From: Massilia aurea
Lineage (GTDB): Bacteria > Pseudomonadota > Gammaproteobacteria > Burkholderiales > Burkholderiaceae_D
DNA length: 64,000 nucleotides
Assembly: GCF_024753205.1 (NCBI RefSeq)
Contig: NZ_JANUGZ010000002.1
Location: 310,001 to 374,000, forward strand
Direction of reading: 5' to 3'
A program made the translations under genes and the position numbers. Positions within the stretch are counted from its first letter, which is position 1, and each line of letters opens with the position of its first letter. Under the pieces are notes generated by a model. That model saw nothing but the letters and a program-made list of their open reading frames with translations. It was not told where the DNA came from and did no database searches. Positions 44,537 through 56,073 of this stretch are shown here, in pieces.

Positions 44537-47068
44537 TCACGCCTCCCGCAAGGTTTGCAGCGGTGGCTGACGCAGCACGCCGCGCAAGCCGAACCAGCCG
44601 CCGATAATCGCGCACAGAATGCCGACCACCAGGCCAGCGAGCCACACGCCCGGCGCGAACGTCCACGGGAACTTGAACTGGTACGTCGCCAGCGCCCAGC
44701 CCAGCGCCGCAGCGCCCGTCGCGGCGAGCAGGCCCGACAGCCCACCCACCAGCACGAACTCGATCCGCTGCGCCCGCGCCAGTTGCTGGCGCGTTGCGCC
44801 CAGCGCCCGCAGCAGGCCGCCTTCACGCGTGCGCTCGGAGGTCGATCCCATCAGCGCCGCATACAGCACCAGCACGCCCGAGGCCAGCGTGAACAGGAAC
44901 AGGAATTCGACCGCCACCACCACCTGATCCAGCACGTCCTGCAGCTGGCGGATGATGCCCGAGACGTCGACCACGGTCAGGTTCGGGTACGCGCGCGTGA
45001 GCGCATTGCCCAGGTTCGCGCCTTCGGCCGGCACGTGGAACGCCGTCATGTAGGTGGTCGGCGCATTGGCCATCGCGGCGGGATTGATGATGACGAAGAA
45101 GTTGGCGCGCATCGAGCCCCATTCAAGCTTGCGCACGCTGGTGATCTTCGCGTCCACCATCAGGCCAGCCATGTCGAAGCGCAGGCTGTCGCCCAGCTTC
45201 AGGCCAAGGCGGTCCATGATGCTCTTCTCGACCGACGCTTCGGCCAGGCCAGGGGCGTCCCTGAACCAGGCACCGTCGACGACCTCGTTCCCCTCCGGCA
45301 GCGCATTGGTTGTCGACAGGTTGAATTCGCGGTTGGCCAGGCGGCGCGCCTCGCCGTCGGCGAAGGTGTCGCTCTTGATGGCGGCGCCGTTGATCGCCGT
45401 GAGGCGCCCGCGGATCATCGGGAACAGCACCGGTTCCTTCACGTTGGCCGCCTGCAGCTGGTCTTCAACGCCCTTTGTCTGCTCGGGCAGGATGTTGATC
45501 ACGAAGCGATTCGGCGCATCGGCCGGCGTGGCCGACTGCCAGGCCGCCATCAGGTCGCCCCGCACGACGGTCAGGAGCAGCAGCGCCATCAGGCCGAGCG
45601 ACAGCGAGACCACCTGCACGACCGTGGCGCCGGGCCGGCGCTGCAGCGACGTGACGGCAAAGCGCCAGGCCTGCTGCGGGAACAGGTTGCGCATGCGGCG
45701 CAGCAGCTTGAGGCCCAGCCACGCCACGAGCGCAAACACCGCGAAGCCGCCGAGGAAGCCGCCGGCCGTGATCAGCGCCAGCGTCAGGTCGCCCGCCTGC
45801 CAGTAGAGAAGCAGGACGAACGCGCCCACGCCCAGGCCATAGGTCGCCAAAGCGGCCGGTTGCGGCGCGCCGGCTTCGCGCCGGATCACGCGGTTGTGCG
45901 GCACATTGCGCAATTGCAGAATCGGCGGCAGCGCAAAGCCCACCAGCAGCAGCATGCCCGTGGCCACGCCCTGCAGCGCCGGCAGGATGGAGACCGGCGG
46001 CAGCTCGGTGCGGATCAGCGATGCGATCAGTTCGAGCAGCACGAAGTGCGCGCCAAAACCCACCAGCACGCCAATCACGCTGCCCAGCAAGCCGATGAGG
46101 GCAAATTCGGTCACGTACATGACGGTGACCTGGTTCTGGGTCAGGCCCAGGCAGCGCAGCATGGCGCAGGCATCCAGGTGGCGGCTCATGAAGCGGCGCG
46201 CCGCCATCGCCACGGCCACCGCCGCCAGCATCGCCGACAGCAGGCCCACGAGCGACAGGAACAAACCTGCCCGATCGAGCGTCGCACGCATCTCCGGGCG
46301 CCCGTTCTCGAGCGTCTCGATGCGCACACCCTTCAGGTTGCCGTCCCTGATCTGTGCGCGCAGCCAGGTTTCATAAGCCTTGATGGCAGTCAGGTCGTTG
46401 CGGTTGGTCGAGGCAATCTGCAGCCGGAAGTCCACGCGCGCGAAATCGTCCACCAGGCCCGTGGCCTTCAGATCGGCCATCGACAGCATCACGCGCGGCG
46501 CGAAGTTCGCGAACGACGCGCCTTTATCGGGCTCGGTCGCGATCAGCTGCGTGATGCGCAACTGGCTGTTCCCCAGCGTGAGCATGCCGCCCACCTGCGT
46601 CGACAACTGCGCGAGCAGGCCAGGGTCGACCCACACGGTACCCGGCGCCGGGACGGCGCGTGTCGGCTCGCCGCGCGCGCCACTGGCCGCGACCGGGTCG
46701 GTCGTGATCTTCATTTGGCCGCGCAGCGGGTAGCCCGCTGACACCGCCTTGATCGACGAGAGCTGCGCCAGCGACTCATCGCCCTCGCCTGCCTGCGCCA
46801 TGCTCGGGAAAGTCACCGTGTCGGCCAGCAGCAGGCCGCGCCGCGCCGCTTCGTCGCGCCAGGCCTGGGGCACCGGATCATCGGTCTTGACCAGCAGGTC
46901 GGCGCCCAGCAGCTGGTGCGCGTCGCGGTCCATGCCGGCGCGCATGCGATCAGTGAAGAAGCCGACCGACGTGAGCGCCGCCACGGCGACGATGAGCGCC
47001 ACCAGCAGGAAGCGCAGTTCACCGGCGCGCCAGTCGCGCGCCGTCATGCGAAGTGCCTGGACGAACAT
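44537..47068 (-). CDS. ABC transporter permease of the FtsX/YbbP family
   Basis: 843 residues with an N-terminal helix (LRFLLVALIVAVAALTSVGFF), a large periplasmic part, and two FtsX-like four-helix blocks (about 265-425 and 705-843, with LFLSLVGLLSAMLAAVAVAMAARRF and LFLFTLASGVLVLYAALMGSTSERTREGGLLRALGATRQQL). The layout matches YbbP, which pairs with an ATPase (YbbA) outside this window or elsewhere. It may export lipids or peptides; the substrate is unknown. Confidence 0.9.
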   Translation of the reverse strand: MFVQALRMTARDWRAGELRFLLVALIVAVAALTSVGFFTDRMRAGMDRDAHQLLGADLLVKTDDPVPQAWRDEAARRGLLLADTVTFPSMAQAGEGDESLAQLSSIKAVSAGYPLRGQMKITTDPVAASGARGEPTRAVPAPGTVWVDPGLLAQLSTQVGGMLTLGNSQLRITQLIATEPDKGASFANFAPRVMLSMADLKATGLVDDFARVDFRLQIASTNRNDLTAIKAYETWLRAQIRDGNLKGVRIETLENGRPEMRATLDRAGLFLSLVGLLSAMLAAVAVAMAARRFMSRHLDACAMLRCLGLTQNQVTVMYVTEFALIGLLGSVIGVLVGFGAHFVLLELIASLIRTELPPVSILPALQGVATGMLLLVGFALPPILQLRNVPHNRVIRREAGAPQPAALATYGLGVGAFVLLLYWQAGDLTLALITAGGFLGGFAVFALVAWLGLKLLRRMRNLFPQQAWRFAVTSLQRRPGATVVQVVSLSLGLMALLLLTVVRGDLMAAWQSATPADAPNRFVINILPEQTKGVEDQLQAANVKEPVLFPMIRGRLTAINGAAIKSDTFADGEARRLANREFNLSTTNALPEGNEVVDGAWFRDAPGLAEASVEKSIMDRLGLKLGDSLRFDMAGLMVDAKITSVRKLEWGSMRANFFVIINPAAMANAPTTYMTAFHVPAEGANLGNALTRAYPNLTVVDVSGIIRQLQDVLDQVVVAVEFLFLFTLASGVLVLYAALMGSTSERTREGGLLRALGATRQQLARAQRIEFVLVGGLSGLLAATGAAALGWALATYQFKFPWTFAPGVWLAGLVVGILCAIIGGWFGLRGVLRQPPLQTLREA

Positions 47069-47088
47069 GGCGTCGCTCCGTGGTTGGG

Positions 47089-48219
<1,131 letters not shown>

Positions 48220-48367
48220 CTACGCACGCACCGCTGTTGTACAGTTGACGAAAACTCGCTACGCTTTGCATCACAGCCCGCATGCACGCGCAGCGCAGGA
48301 AAAAAGCAAACTTTTCATTGTTAAATCAAGCACTTGTTACCACTTCATCATGTCGTGCAACACGACT

Positions 48368-48396
48368 TTGACTTCGGAAACTATTAGGCACATAAT
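48368..48396 (+). promoter_or_regulatory. Sigma-70-type promoter for prkA
   Basis: TTGACT at 48368-48373, a 17-bp spacer and CATAAT at 48391-48396, giving a 5' leader of about 210 nt before prkA. The surrounding 518-bp gap (48097-48614) is AT-rich; a hairpin (GCAGCGC-cat-GCGCTGC, about 48558-48574) lies near its end. prkA operons are often also induced under stationary-phase or nitrogen-limiting control, which the sequence does not show. Confidence 0.55.
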
Positions 48397-48614
48397 AAAT
48401 TTCAGTAACGCAAAAAGACGCTCTCCACACTGCGGTTAGTTCGATATTTCCGGATCGACAACAAGCAATCGCACGCGCACCATCCACGACGCCGACCACA
48501 CTGGCGCCGCACGTGACGACCGAACAAGGAGTACGCCAAAAATAACCGGGCCCCCGGGCAGCGCCATGCGCTGCTGTGACAGTGATTCGTTGTTGGCACA
48601 TTAAAGGAAATTCA

Positions 48615-50537
48615 ATGAACATCTTTGAAAATTACACGGCCCGCTATGAGCGTACTCGCGAAGAGGAATACTCGATGTCCGAGTTCCTGCAGATGTGCAA
48701 GCGTGACCCGCTGACCTATGCCAGCGCACCGGAGCGCATGCTCGCCGCCATTGGCGAACCCACGCTGGTCGATACCCGTCTCGATTCGCGCATGTCGCGC
48801 ATCTTTGCCAACAAGGTCATCAAGATCTATCCGGCGTTTCGCGAGTTTTATGGCATGGAAGAAGTGATCGAACAGGTCGTTTCGTATTTCCGCCACGCGG
48901 CGCAGGGCCTGGAAGAACGCAAGCAGATCCTGTATCTGCTGGGCCCGGTGGGTGGCGGCAAATCGTCGATTGCCGAAAAACTCAAGAGCCTGATGGAGCT
49001 GGTGCCCTTTTATGCGATCAAGGGTTCGCCCGTCAACGAGTCGCCCCTGGGCTTGTTCAGCGAAGACGAAGACGGCAAGATCCTCGAAGAGGATTACGGC
49101 ATTCCCCGCCGCTATCTGCGCGCGGTGCCAAGTCCCTGGGCCGTCAAGCGCCTGCACGAATTCGGCGGCGACATCAACAAGTTCCGCGTCGTGCGGCGCT
49201 ACCCGTCGATCCTCAAGCAGGTTGCCATTTCCAAGACCGAACCGGGCGACGAAAACAACCAGGACATCTCGTCCCTCGTCGGCAAGGTCGATATCCGCAA
49301 GCTCGAGGATTTCTCGCAGGACGATCCGGACGCTTACAGCTATTCGGGCGGCCTGTGCCTGGCCAATCAGGGCCTGATGGAATTTGTCGAGATGTTCAAG
49401 GCGCCGATCAAGGTGCTGCACCCGCTGCTCACGGCCACGCAGGAAGGCAATTACAAGGGCACTGAAGGCTTTGGCGCGATCCCGTTCGACGGCATCGTGC
49501 TGGCCCACTCGAACGAGTCCGAATGGAAGACCTTCCGCAACAACCGCAATAACGAGGCGTTCCTCGACCGCATCTATATTGTCAAGGTGCCGTATTGCCT
49601 GCGGGTGTCGGACGAAGTGAAAATCTACGACAAGCTGCTGCGCAATTCGTCGCTCGACAAGGCGCCCTGCGCCCCGGGTACGCTGCGCATGATGTCGCAG
49701 TTTGCCGTGCTCTCGCGCCTGAAGGATCCCGACAATTCCAGCATCTATTCCAAGATGCTCGTGTATGACGGCGACAACCTGAAAGACACCGACCCCAAAG
49801 CCAAGTCGCTGCACGAATATGTCGATTACGCAGGCGTGGACGAAGGCATGAACGGCTTGTCGACGCGGTTTGCTTTCAAAATCCTGTCGAAGGTGTTCAA
49901 TTTCGACAATACCGAAGTGGCGGCCAATCCGGTGCACCTGCTGTACGTGCTCGAGCAGCAGATCGAGCGCGAGCAATTCCCACCCGAGACCGAGCAGCGC
50001 TACCTGTCGTATATCAAGGAACACCTGGCGCAGCGCTATGTCGATTTCATTGGCAAGGAGATTCAAACGGCGTACCTGGAAAGCTATTCCGAGTATGGAC
50101 AGAACATCTTCGACCGTTACGTCACGTTCGCCGACTTCTGGATCCAGGACCAGGAATTTCGCGATCCCGATACCGGCGAGAGTTTCGATCGCGAGTCGCT
50201 CAACGCCGAACTGGAAAAGATCGAGAAGCCGGCCGGGATTTCGAATCCGAAGGATTTCCGCAACGAGATCGTCAACTTCAGCCTGCGTGCACGCGCCACC
50301 AATGCCGGTAAAAATCCGGCCTGGACCAGTTATGAAAAGTTCCGCAGTGTGATCGAGAAAAAAATGTTCTCGAATACCGAGGAACTCCTGCCGGTGATTT
50401 CATTCAATGCAAAGGCGAATACCGAGGATGCGAACAAGCACGCCGATTTCGTGGCGCGCATGGTCGAGAAAGGCTATACGCCGAAGCAGGTGCGGTTGCT
50501 GTGCGAGTGGTATCTGCGCGTGCGCAAATCGTCGTAA
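48615..50537 (+). CDS. prkA: PrkA-family serine kinase/AAA+ protein (YeaG)
   Basis: 640 residues; ATG 48615 follows AAAGGAAATTCA. An AAA+ part has the P-loop LGPVGGGKSSIAEKLK and a downstream PrkA kinase-like C-terminal half (FARRATNAG-type region, GKNPAWTSYEKF). The opening EYSMSEFLQMCKRDPLTYASAPERML is typical. It is the first gene of the conserved prkA-yeaH-spoVR trio, which responds to nutrient stress. The combination is seen here in full, on one strand. Confidence 0.96.
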   Translation: MNIFENYTARYERTREEEYSMSEFLQMCKRDPLTYASAPERMLAAIGEPTLVDTRLDSRMSRIFANKVIKIYPAFREFYGMEEVIEQVVSYFRHAAQGLEERKQILYLLGPVGGGKSSIAEKLKSLMELVPFYAIKGSPVNESPLGLFSEDEDGKILEEDYGIPRRYLRAVPSPWAVKRLHEFGGDINKFRVVRRYPSILKQVAISKTEPGDENNQDISSLVGKVDIRKLEDFSQDDPDAYSYSGGLCLANQGLMEFVEMFKAPIKVLHPLLTATQEGNYKGTEGFGAIPFDGIVLAHSNESEWKTFRNNRNNEAFLDRIYIVKVPYCLRVSDEVKIYDKLLRNSSLDKAPCAPGTLRMMSQFAVLSRLKDPDNSSIYSKMLVYDGDNLKDTDPKAKSLHEYVDYAGVDEGMNGLSTRFAFKILSKVFNFDNTEVAANPVHLLYVLEQQIEREQFPPETEQRYLSYIKEHLAQRYVDFIGKEIQTAYLESYSEYGQNIFDRYVTFADFWIQDQEFRDPDTGESFDRESLNAELEKIEKPAGISNPKDFRNEIVNFSLRARATNAGKNPAWTSYEKFRSVIEKKMFSNTEELLPVISFNAKANTEDANKHADFVARMVEKGYTPKQVRLLCEWYLRVRKSS

Positions 50538-50761
50538 GCATCAGCGCATGAGCAACTGAGCATGAGCAAGAGTGCATGAGCAACAGCGTTGCCAGCTGGC
50601 CGCAGGCCGCCTGCCGGCAACGTCCCGCGCTGTGCGTGCGCCGCACGTCCGTTCACGTAGCGTATTAAGATAAGGGCGCTGCTGTTTGAAAGGCAGCGCC
50701 ACAGCGCCAACGGCGTGTCCAACACGCCAGATCCGCGCTTACATTGAGCAGGAGGCCTGTT

Positions 50762-52033
50762 TTGACTTACCTCATCGACCGTCGCTTGGAGGGCAAGAAC
50801 AAGTCTGCGGTCAACCGCGAACGCTTCCTGCGCCGCTACAAGGCGCAGATCAAGGATGCCGTCGGCCGCGCCATCAAAGGCCGCTCGATCACCGATATCG
50901 AAAACGGCGAAAAGGTCACCATCCCCGTCAAGGACGTGAACGAGCCCCACTTCGGCCACGCCCATGGCGGCGTCTGGGAAACCGTCAACCCCGGCAATAC
51001 CGAATATCAAAAAGGCGACCAGTTCAGCCGCCCGCGCGGCGGTGGCGCCGGCGCCGGCCGCGGCCGCCCCGGCAACAGCGACCAGACCGTCGAGGACGAT
51101 TTCATCTTTGAATTGTCGCGCGAAGAATTCATGAATTATTTCTTCGAAGACCTCGAGCTGCCGAATATGGTCAAGACGCAGTTGACCCAGACCATTGAGT
51201 ACAAGAATCAGCGCGCCGGCTACAACGTCTCGGGCACCCCCTCGAATATCCACGTGCTGCGCTCGCTGCGCGGCGCCCTGGGCCGGCGCATTGCCGTGGG
51301 CGGGCCCACGCGGCGCCAGTTGGCCGAGGCCCAGGAACAATTGCAGGCCTTGTTCGACGAAGGTGCACCGGCCGACGACCAGGGCGTCATCGAACTGCGC
51401 GACCACATTCATCACCTGCGGATCCGGCTCAATGCGATTCCGTTCATCGACCCATTCGACCTGCGCTACGCCAACCGGATCAAGGTTCCCAAGCCAAGTA
51501 CCCAGGCGGTGATGTTCTGCATCATGGACGTGTCGGGGTCGATGGACGAAACGCGCAAGGACACGGCCAAGCGCTTCTTCATCCTGCTGTATCTGTTCCT
51601 GAAACGCGTGTACGAGAAAATCGATGTGGTCTTCATCCGCCACCACACGGCGGCGGCCGAGGTCGACGAGAACGAGTTCTTCCATTCGCGCGAATCGGGC
51701 GGCACCGTCGTGTCGTCGGCCCTGCACCTGCTGCAAAAAGTCATCAACGAACGCTACGGCAGCGCCGACTGGAATGCCTACGTGGCGCAAGCCTCAGACG
51801 GCGACAACTGGGACAACGATTCGGTGCTGTGCAAGCAGATCCTGTCCAGTGCGATCATGCCGCGCGTTCAGTACTACACGTATGTCGAAATCACGGACGG
51901 CCCGCCACAGAATCTGTGGGAACAATACTGTGACGTCGCCAGCCAGCACCGCAACTTTGCGATGCAAAAGATCGTGACCCCGGCCGATATCTATCCGGTG
52001 TTCCGCGAACTGTTTAAAAAGCAGGCCAAGTAG
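50762..52033 (+). CDS. yeaH: YeaH/YhbH (DUF444) family protein
   Basis: 423 residues from TTG 50762, giving LTYLIDRRLEGKNKSAVNRERFLRRYKA, which matches YeaH. The start is fixed by a perfect AGGAGG at 50750-50755, six bases upstream; an earlier TTG at 50744 lacks such spacing. Two parts are visible: an Arg/Gly linker near residue 90-105, and a von Willebrand A-like domain with DVSGSMDET (MIDAS-type, about residue 262), RKDTAKRFFILLYLFLKR and VVSSALHLL. It works with PrkA; the molecular role is not settled. Confidence 0.94.
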   Translation: MTYLIDRRLEGKNKSAVNRERFLRRYKAQIKDAVGRAIKGRSITDIENGEKVTIPVKDVNEPHFGHAHGGVWETVNPGNTEYQKGDQFSRPRGGGAGAGRGRPGNSDQTVEDDFIFELSREEFMNYFFEDLELPNMVKTQLTQTIEYKNQRAGYNVSGTPSNIHVLRSLRGALGRRIAVGGPTRRQLAEAQEQLQALFDEGAPADDQGVIELRDHIHHLRIRLNAIPFIDPFDLRYANRIKVPKPSTQAVMFCIMDVSGSMDETRKDTAKRFFILLYLFLKRVYEKIDVVFIRHHTAAAEVDENEFFHSRESGGTVVSSALHLLQKVINERYGSADWNAYVAQASDGDNWDNDSVLCKQILSSAIMPRVQYYTYVEITDGPPQNLWEQYCDVASQHRNFAMQKIVTPADIYPVFRELFKKQAK

Positions 52034-52075
52034 CCGCGCGAACAGCCGAACCAGCCAACAGCAGCGAGGTACCTC

Positions 52076-53599
52076 ATGCCAAGAGATCCGGACAACCCGC
52101 GCGCCCTGCCCGAACAGTCGGAATGGACTTTCGACCTGATCGAGCAGGCGCACGAAGAAATCAGGCGTGTGGCCCAACGCTATGGCCTCGACACCTACCC
52201 GAACCAGCTCGAGATCATCACCGCCGAGCAAATGATGGATGCCTACACCTCGGTCGGGATGCCGGTGTCATACAACCACTGGTCGTTCGGCAAGCATTTC
52301 CTGAGCACCGAGAAAAGCTACCGCCGTGGCCAGATGGGACTGGCGTACGAAATCGTCATCAATTCCAATCCCTGTATTGCCTACCTGATGGAAGAGAACA
52401 GCCTGACGATGCAGGCGCTGGTGATCGCGCACGCGGCGTACGGCCACAACTCCTTCTTCAAGGGCAATTACCTGTTCCGAAGCTGGACCGATGCCGACGC
52501 CATCGTCGACTATATGGTATTCGCCAAGAACTACATCGCCGAATGCGAGCAGCGGCACGGCATCGATGCGGTGGAAGAATTGCTCGATTCATGCCACGCG
52601 CTGCAGAACCATGGCGTGGACCGTTACAAGCGCCCGGCCAAGCTGTCGGTAGCGCAAGAGGCGGCGCGCACCAAAGAGCGCGAAGACTACGCCCAGTCGC
52701 AAGTCAACGCCATCTGGCGTACGCTGCCACTGCGCGAAGAACAGGTGCACAGCGCCGCGCCAGTGCGCTTTCCGCCCGAGCCCGAAGAAAATCTGCTGTA
52801 CTTCATTGAAAAATATGCGCCGCTGCTGGAGCCATGGCAGCGCGAGCTCGTGCGCATCACCCGCAAGATCTCGCAATACTTTTATCCGCAGCGCCAGACC
52901 CAGGTGATGAACGAAGGCTGGGCCACGTTCTGGCATTACACGATCTTGCAGGACCTGTACCAGGAAGGCATCGTCGGCGACGGCTTCATGCTCGAATTCC
53001 TGCAAAGCCACACCAATGTCGTCTATCAGCCGCCGGCCAACAGTCCGTATTACAGCGGGATCAATCCGTATGCGCTCGGTTTTGCGATGATGAGCGACAT
53101 CCGCCGCATCTGCGAACACCCGACCGACGAAGACCGCATCTGGTTCCCTAACATCGCCGGCAGCGACTGGCGCAAGACACTGGACTTTGCAATGCGCAAT
53201 TTCAAGGACGAGAGTTTCATTGCGCAGTACCTGTCGCCAAAACTGATCCGCGAATTTCACTTTTTTGCCGTGCTGGACGACGATCGCAGCGACAAACTGT
53301 CCATCTCCGCCATCCATGACGACGCCGGCTACCGTTATGTGCGCCACAAGCTTGCCGAACAATACAATCTGGGCAGCCGCGAGCCGAACATTCAGGTCTG
53401 GCAAGTCAATACACGCGACGACCGCGCGCTGACGCTGCGTCATACCCAGTACAACCGGCGCCCACTCAACCAGCAAGCCCAGGAAGTCCTCAAGCATGTG
53501 GCCCGCCTGTGGGGCTTCGACGTTCGCCTCGAGACAGCCGATCCTGACGGCCATGTTGTCAGCTTTATCGAGTGCCGGCGCGAAAAGCGTACGCGCTGA
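52076..53599 (+). CDS. ycgB: SpoVR family protein (YcgB)
   Basis: 507 residues. Family signatures: PYQLEIITAEQMMDAYTSVGMP-like opening, MPVSYNHWSFGKHFLSTEKSY, IVINSNPCIAYLMEENSLTMQALVIAHAAYGHNSFFKGN, VMNEGWATFWHYTIL and FYLSPKLIREFHFFAVLDDD. Third gene of the prkA-yeaH-spoVR set, 42 bp after yeaH. Despite the name it is found in many non-spore formers, where its role is unknown; it is usually induced with its partners. Confidence 0.95.
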   Translation: MPRDPDNPRALPEQSEWTFDLIEQAHEEIRRVAQRYGLDTYPNQLEIITAEQMMDAYTSVGMPVSYNHWSFGKHFLSTEKSYRRGQMGLAYEIVINSNPCIAYLMEENSLTMQALVIAHAAYGHNSFFKGNYLFRSWTDADAIVDYMVFAKNYIAECEQRHGIDAVEELLDSCHALQNHGVDRYKRPAKLSVAQEAARTKEREDYAQSQVNAIWRTLPLREEQVHSAAPVRFPPEPEENLLYFIEKYAPLLEPWQRELVRITRKISQYFYPQRQTQVMNEGWATFWHYTILQDLYQEGIVGDGFMLEFLQSHTNVVYQPPANSPYYSGINPYALGFAMMSDIRRICEHPTDEDRIWFPNIAGSDWRKTLDFAMRNFKDESFIAQYLSPKLIREFHFFAVLDDDRSDKLSISAIHDDAGYRYVRHKLAEQYNLGSREPNIQVWQVNTRDDRALTLRHTQYNRRPLNQQAQEVLKHVARLWGFDVRLETADPDGHVVSFIECRREKRTR

Positions 53600-54372
53600 T
53601 CGCCTGTTTACTAGACACGGATCGGCATCCCTGCCGATCCAGCCCACCCCGCTTTTCACCCCTCTTAACCTGTAAATACCATGCGTGCGTAGGAACACGT
53701 ACGTACTTGTGTTCGCTTGGTATCGCCAATATCGTAATTTCATGGTATGTTGCCGTCATCACATGTTGGCGCTGTCACATCTACGTCATGGCAATATGGT
53801 GGTGAAGTACCTAGCAAAACTAAGTAATATAGTTTGGCGAAGGAGGTGTGAAGGCTCGCAGCGTTCATTACCGTCAGGTTGAACCCCCGTTGGACGCACG
53901 GTTGAGTTATCTCAATGGTGAGAAGTCGTATAACTTTTATCTATAGCTTGTGAAGGAAGGTGCCTGTTTCAGGTGATTCATTCTCCGATGCAAGACTCGG
54001 TGAACAGCGATAGTTTGCAGAAAAGCGATCGCATAGTCATAGGAAATTTGCCAGACGACACAATTAACGACAATAATTTGGCTAAAGCAGCCTGAGCATT
54101 GATCTTCCACGTAACGAGGAGAATCCATCGAGAAGACGACACATTTTCCGGACCTCCAAACCCCGCCGTACAGCCCATCCGTTCTTGTATAGATGAGCTG
54201 GTTTGCCTGCTTTTACAAGCAGTTAGCGGTCCTTTCGCTGCTGTAAAAATGTATGTGCAAAAAAGAATTCGTAGGTATAATTCCTCGAATGTCCCGGATG
54301 CGGCTCTAGGTTTCCGTCGTATTTAGTGGGTTTGGTAGCAACAAAAAAGAGTTGGCATTGGAGAAATATGGC
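53600..54372. other. AT-rich gap upstream of tonB
   Basis: About 770 bp, one of the poorest in GC in the window. Short open frames exist on both strands but none has a ribosome site or a recognisable protein. TATAAT at 54276-54281 is a possible -10 for tonB, without a good -35. An imperfect hairpin (TTTTACAAGCAG...CTGCTGTAAAAA) lies near 54,212-54,250. No Fur box was found. Confidence 0.45.
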
Positions 54373-55038
54373 ATGAATTTTTCGAACGAAAAGCAACCCG
54401 GGAAAAATTTCACAGGATTCATCGTTGTGCTCATCTTCCACATCCTTGTGGGTTGGGCACTCGTGGCTGGCCTGGGTACCCGGATCGTCAGCACGGTGAC
54501 CGAAGCTGTGGAGACCAAGCTGATTGAAGAAGTGGCTCCACCGCCACCACCGGAAACCCCGCCACCGCCGCCGCCGCCGGAAATGAAGGCTCCACCGCCT
54601 CCATTCATTCCGCCGGTCGAAGTGCAGGTGCAGCAGCCGCCGCCACCGCAAAACGTGATCGCCGCAGCGACGCAGACGCCGCCACCGACCACGTCGCTGG
54701 CACCGCCTGCGCCACCGGCACCATCGGCGCCGCCAGCACCACCGGCACCGCGTGGCGTCAGCCGCAGCGATGCAGTAGCAGACTTTAATACTTGCGCACG
54801 TCCGGAATATCCGCGTTCGTCGCAACGCAATGAAGAAACGGGTACCACGACCCTGCAATTCCTGATTGGTGTCGATGGTCGCGTGTTGGAAGCCAAGCTG
54901 GCGAAGTCAAGTGGCTTCCGAGACTTGGACCGGGCCGCGCAATCGGCTCTGAGCAAATGCCGATTCAAGCCAGCCATGATCGATGGCAAGCCGGAACAGG
55001 CGTGGACAGCGGTGCAGTACGTCTGGACGCTGGAATAA
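54373..55038 (+). CDS. tonB: TonB energy-transducing protein
   Basis: 221 residues from ATG 54373, preferred because GGAGA lies 8 bp upstream; a TTG at 54352 is in frame. One N-terminal membrane helix (GFIVVLIFHILVGWALVAGL), a long proline-rich periplasmic spacer with PPPPPETPPPPPPPE and PPAPPAPSAPPAPP, and the C-terminal TonB fold (ARPEYPRSSQRNEETGTTTLQFLIGVDGRV). It carries energy from the proton motive force to outer membrane receptors. First of the tonB-exbB-exbD-exbD-TPR set. Confidence 0.95.
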   Translation: MNFSNEKQPGKNFTGFIVVLIFHILVGWALVAGLGTRIVSTVTEAVETKLIEEVAPPPPPETPPPPPPPEMKAPPPPFIPPVEVQVQQPPPPQNVIAAATQTPPPTTSLAPPAPPAPSAPPAPPAPRGVSRSDAVADFNTCARPEYPRSSQRNEETGTTTLQFLIGVDGRVLEAKLAKSSGFRDLDRAAQSALSKCRFKPAMIDGKPEQAWTAVQYVWTLE

Positions 55039-55122
55039 AACCGGGACAAAACACCGTCTCAAACTTTGATTGTCGTTGTCGTAAGTTCAGCGAACTGTCT
55101 ATTTAAATATTTTGGAGGAAGC

Positions 55123-56070
55123 ATGTTTAAGAATACCCGTTTGTCCGCTTTCCTGGCGGCTGTCCTGTTGTCGGTAACCGCAGCATCGGCGCTGGTGTCG
55201 GCACCAGCCTTCGCTCAAACCCCGGCAACCGACGCAGCTGCTCCAGCGGCGACCGACGCAGCTGCACCAGCCGTTGATCCGGCTGCTGCGCCTGCTACTG
55301 ATGCTGCTGCTACCGCTGCTCCGGCCGATGCCGGCGCGCCAGCTGCTGCACCAGGCACCGAAAAAACCGAAGAAGTCTACAACCCGTACGGCCTGCAGGC
55401 CATGTGGGAACACGGCGACTTCGTCAACAAGGGCACCCTGATCATCCTGTCGCTGATGTCGATCGGTTCGTGGTACATCATCATCACCAAGCTGATCGAT
55501 CAGCAAAAAGTGATGAACCAGGCTAAAGACATGAAGGCCAAGTTCTGGAAAGCACCGTCGATCGTTGCTGGTTCGGCTACGCTGAAAGAAGGTTCGCCAT
55601 TCCGCTTCATCGCTGAAACCGGCACCAAGGCTACCCAGCACCACGACGGCGCCCTGCTCGAGCAGATCGACCTGTCGACCTGGGTTACCATGCAGATTCA
55701 GCGCGCTGTTGACCGTGTTCAGTCGCGTCTGCAAGATGGCCTGTCGTTCCTGGCAACCGTTGGTTCGACCTCGCCGTTCATCGGTCTGTTCGGTACCGTC
55801 TGGGGTATTTACAACGCACTGACCGCCATCGGCATGTCGGGTAACGCATCGATCGACAAGGTTGCAGGTCCAGTCGGTGAAGCACTGATCATGACCGCCT
55901 TCGGTCTGTTCGTTGCAGTTCCTGCCGTGCTGGGTTACAACTGGCTGGTTCGTCGTAACAAGACCGCGCTGGAAGATATCCGCTCGTTCTCGGCTGACGT
56001 GCACTCGGTACTGATCTCGGGCGCAATGTCGACCTCGAACGCAGCAATCAGCGCCAAGAAGATTGGATAA
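55123..56070 (+). CDS. exbB: ExbB/TolQ proton channel protein
   Basis: 315 residues; ATG 55123 follows GGAGGAAGC. It has a signal peptide (FLAAVLLSVTAASALVSAPAFA), an Ala/Pro-rich periplasmic extension of about 60 residues, then the ExbB core: membrane helix with LIILSLMSIGSWYIII, a cytoplasmic part, and the conserved LSFLATVGSTSPFIGLFGTVWGIYNAL and GPVGEALIMTAFGLFVAVPAVLGYNWL. The added N-terminal part is like long ExbB forms of related bacteria. Confidence 0.95.
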   Translation: MFKNTRLSAFLAAVLLSVTAASALVSAPAFAQTPATDAAAPAATDAAAPAVDPAAAPATDAAATAAPADAGAPAAAPGTEKTEEVYNPYGLQAMWEHGDFVNKGTLIILSLMSIGSWYIIITKLIDQQKVMNQAKDMKAKFWKAPSIVAGSATLKEGSPFRFIAETGTKATQHHDGALLEQIDLSTWVTMQIQRAVDRVQSRLQDGLSFLATVGSTSPFIGLFGTVWGIYNALTAIGMSGNASIDKVAGPVGEALIMTAFGLFVAVPAVLGYNWLVRRNKTALEDIRSFSADVHSVLISGAMSTSNAAISAKKIG

Positions 56071-56073
56071 ATT

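Noticed and set aside
53600..54372. Possible small genes in the gap before tonB
   Set aside because: Several frames of 60-75 residues, none with a ribosome site or recognisable sequence.
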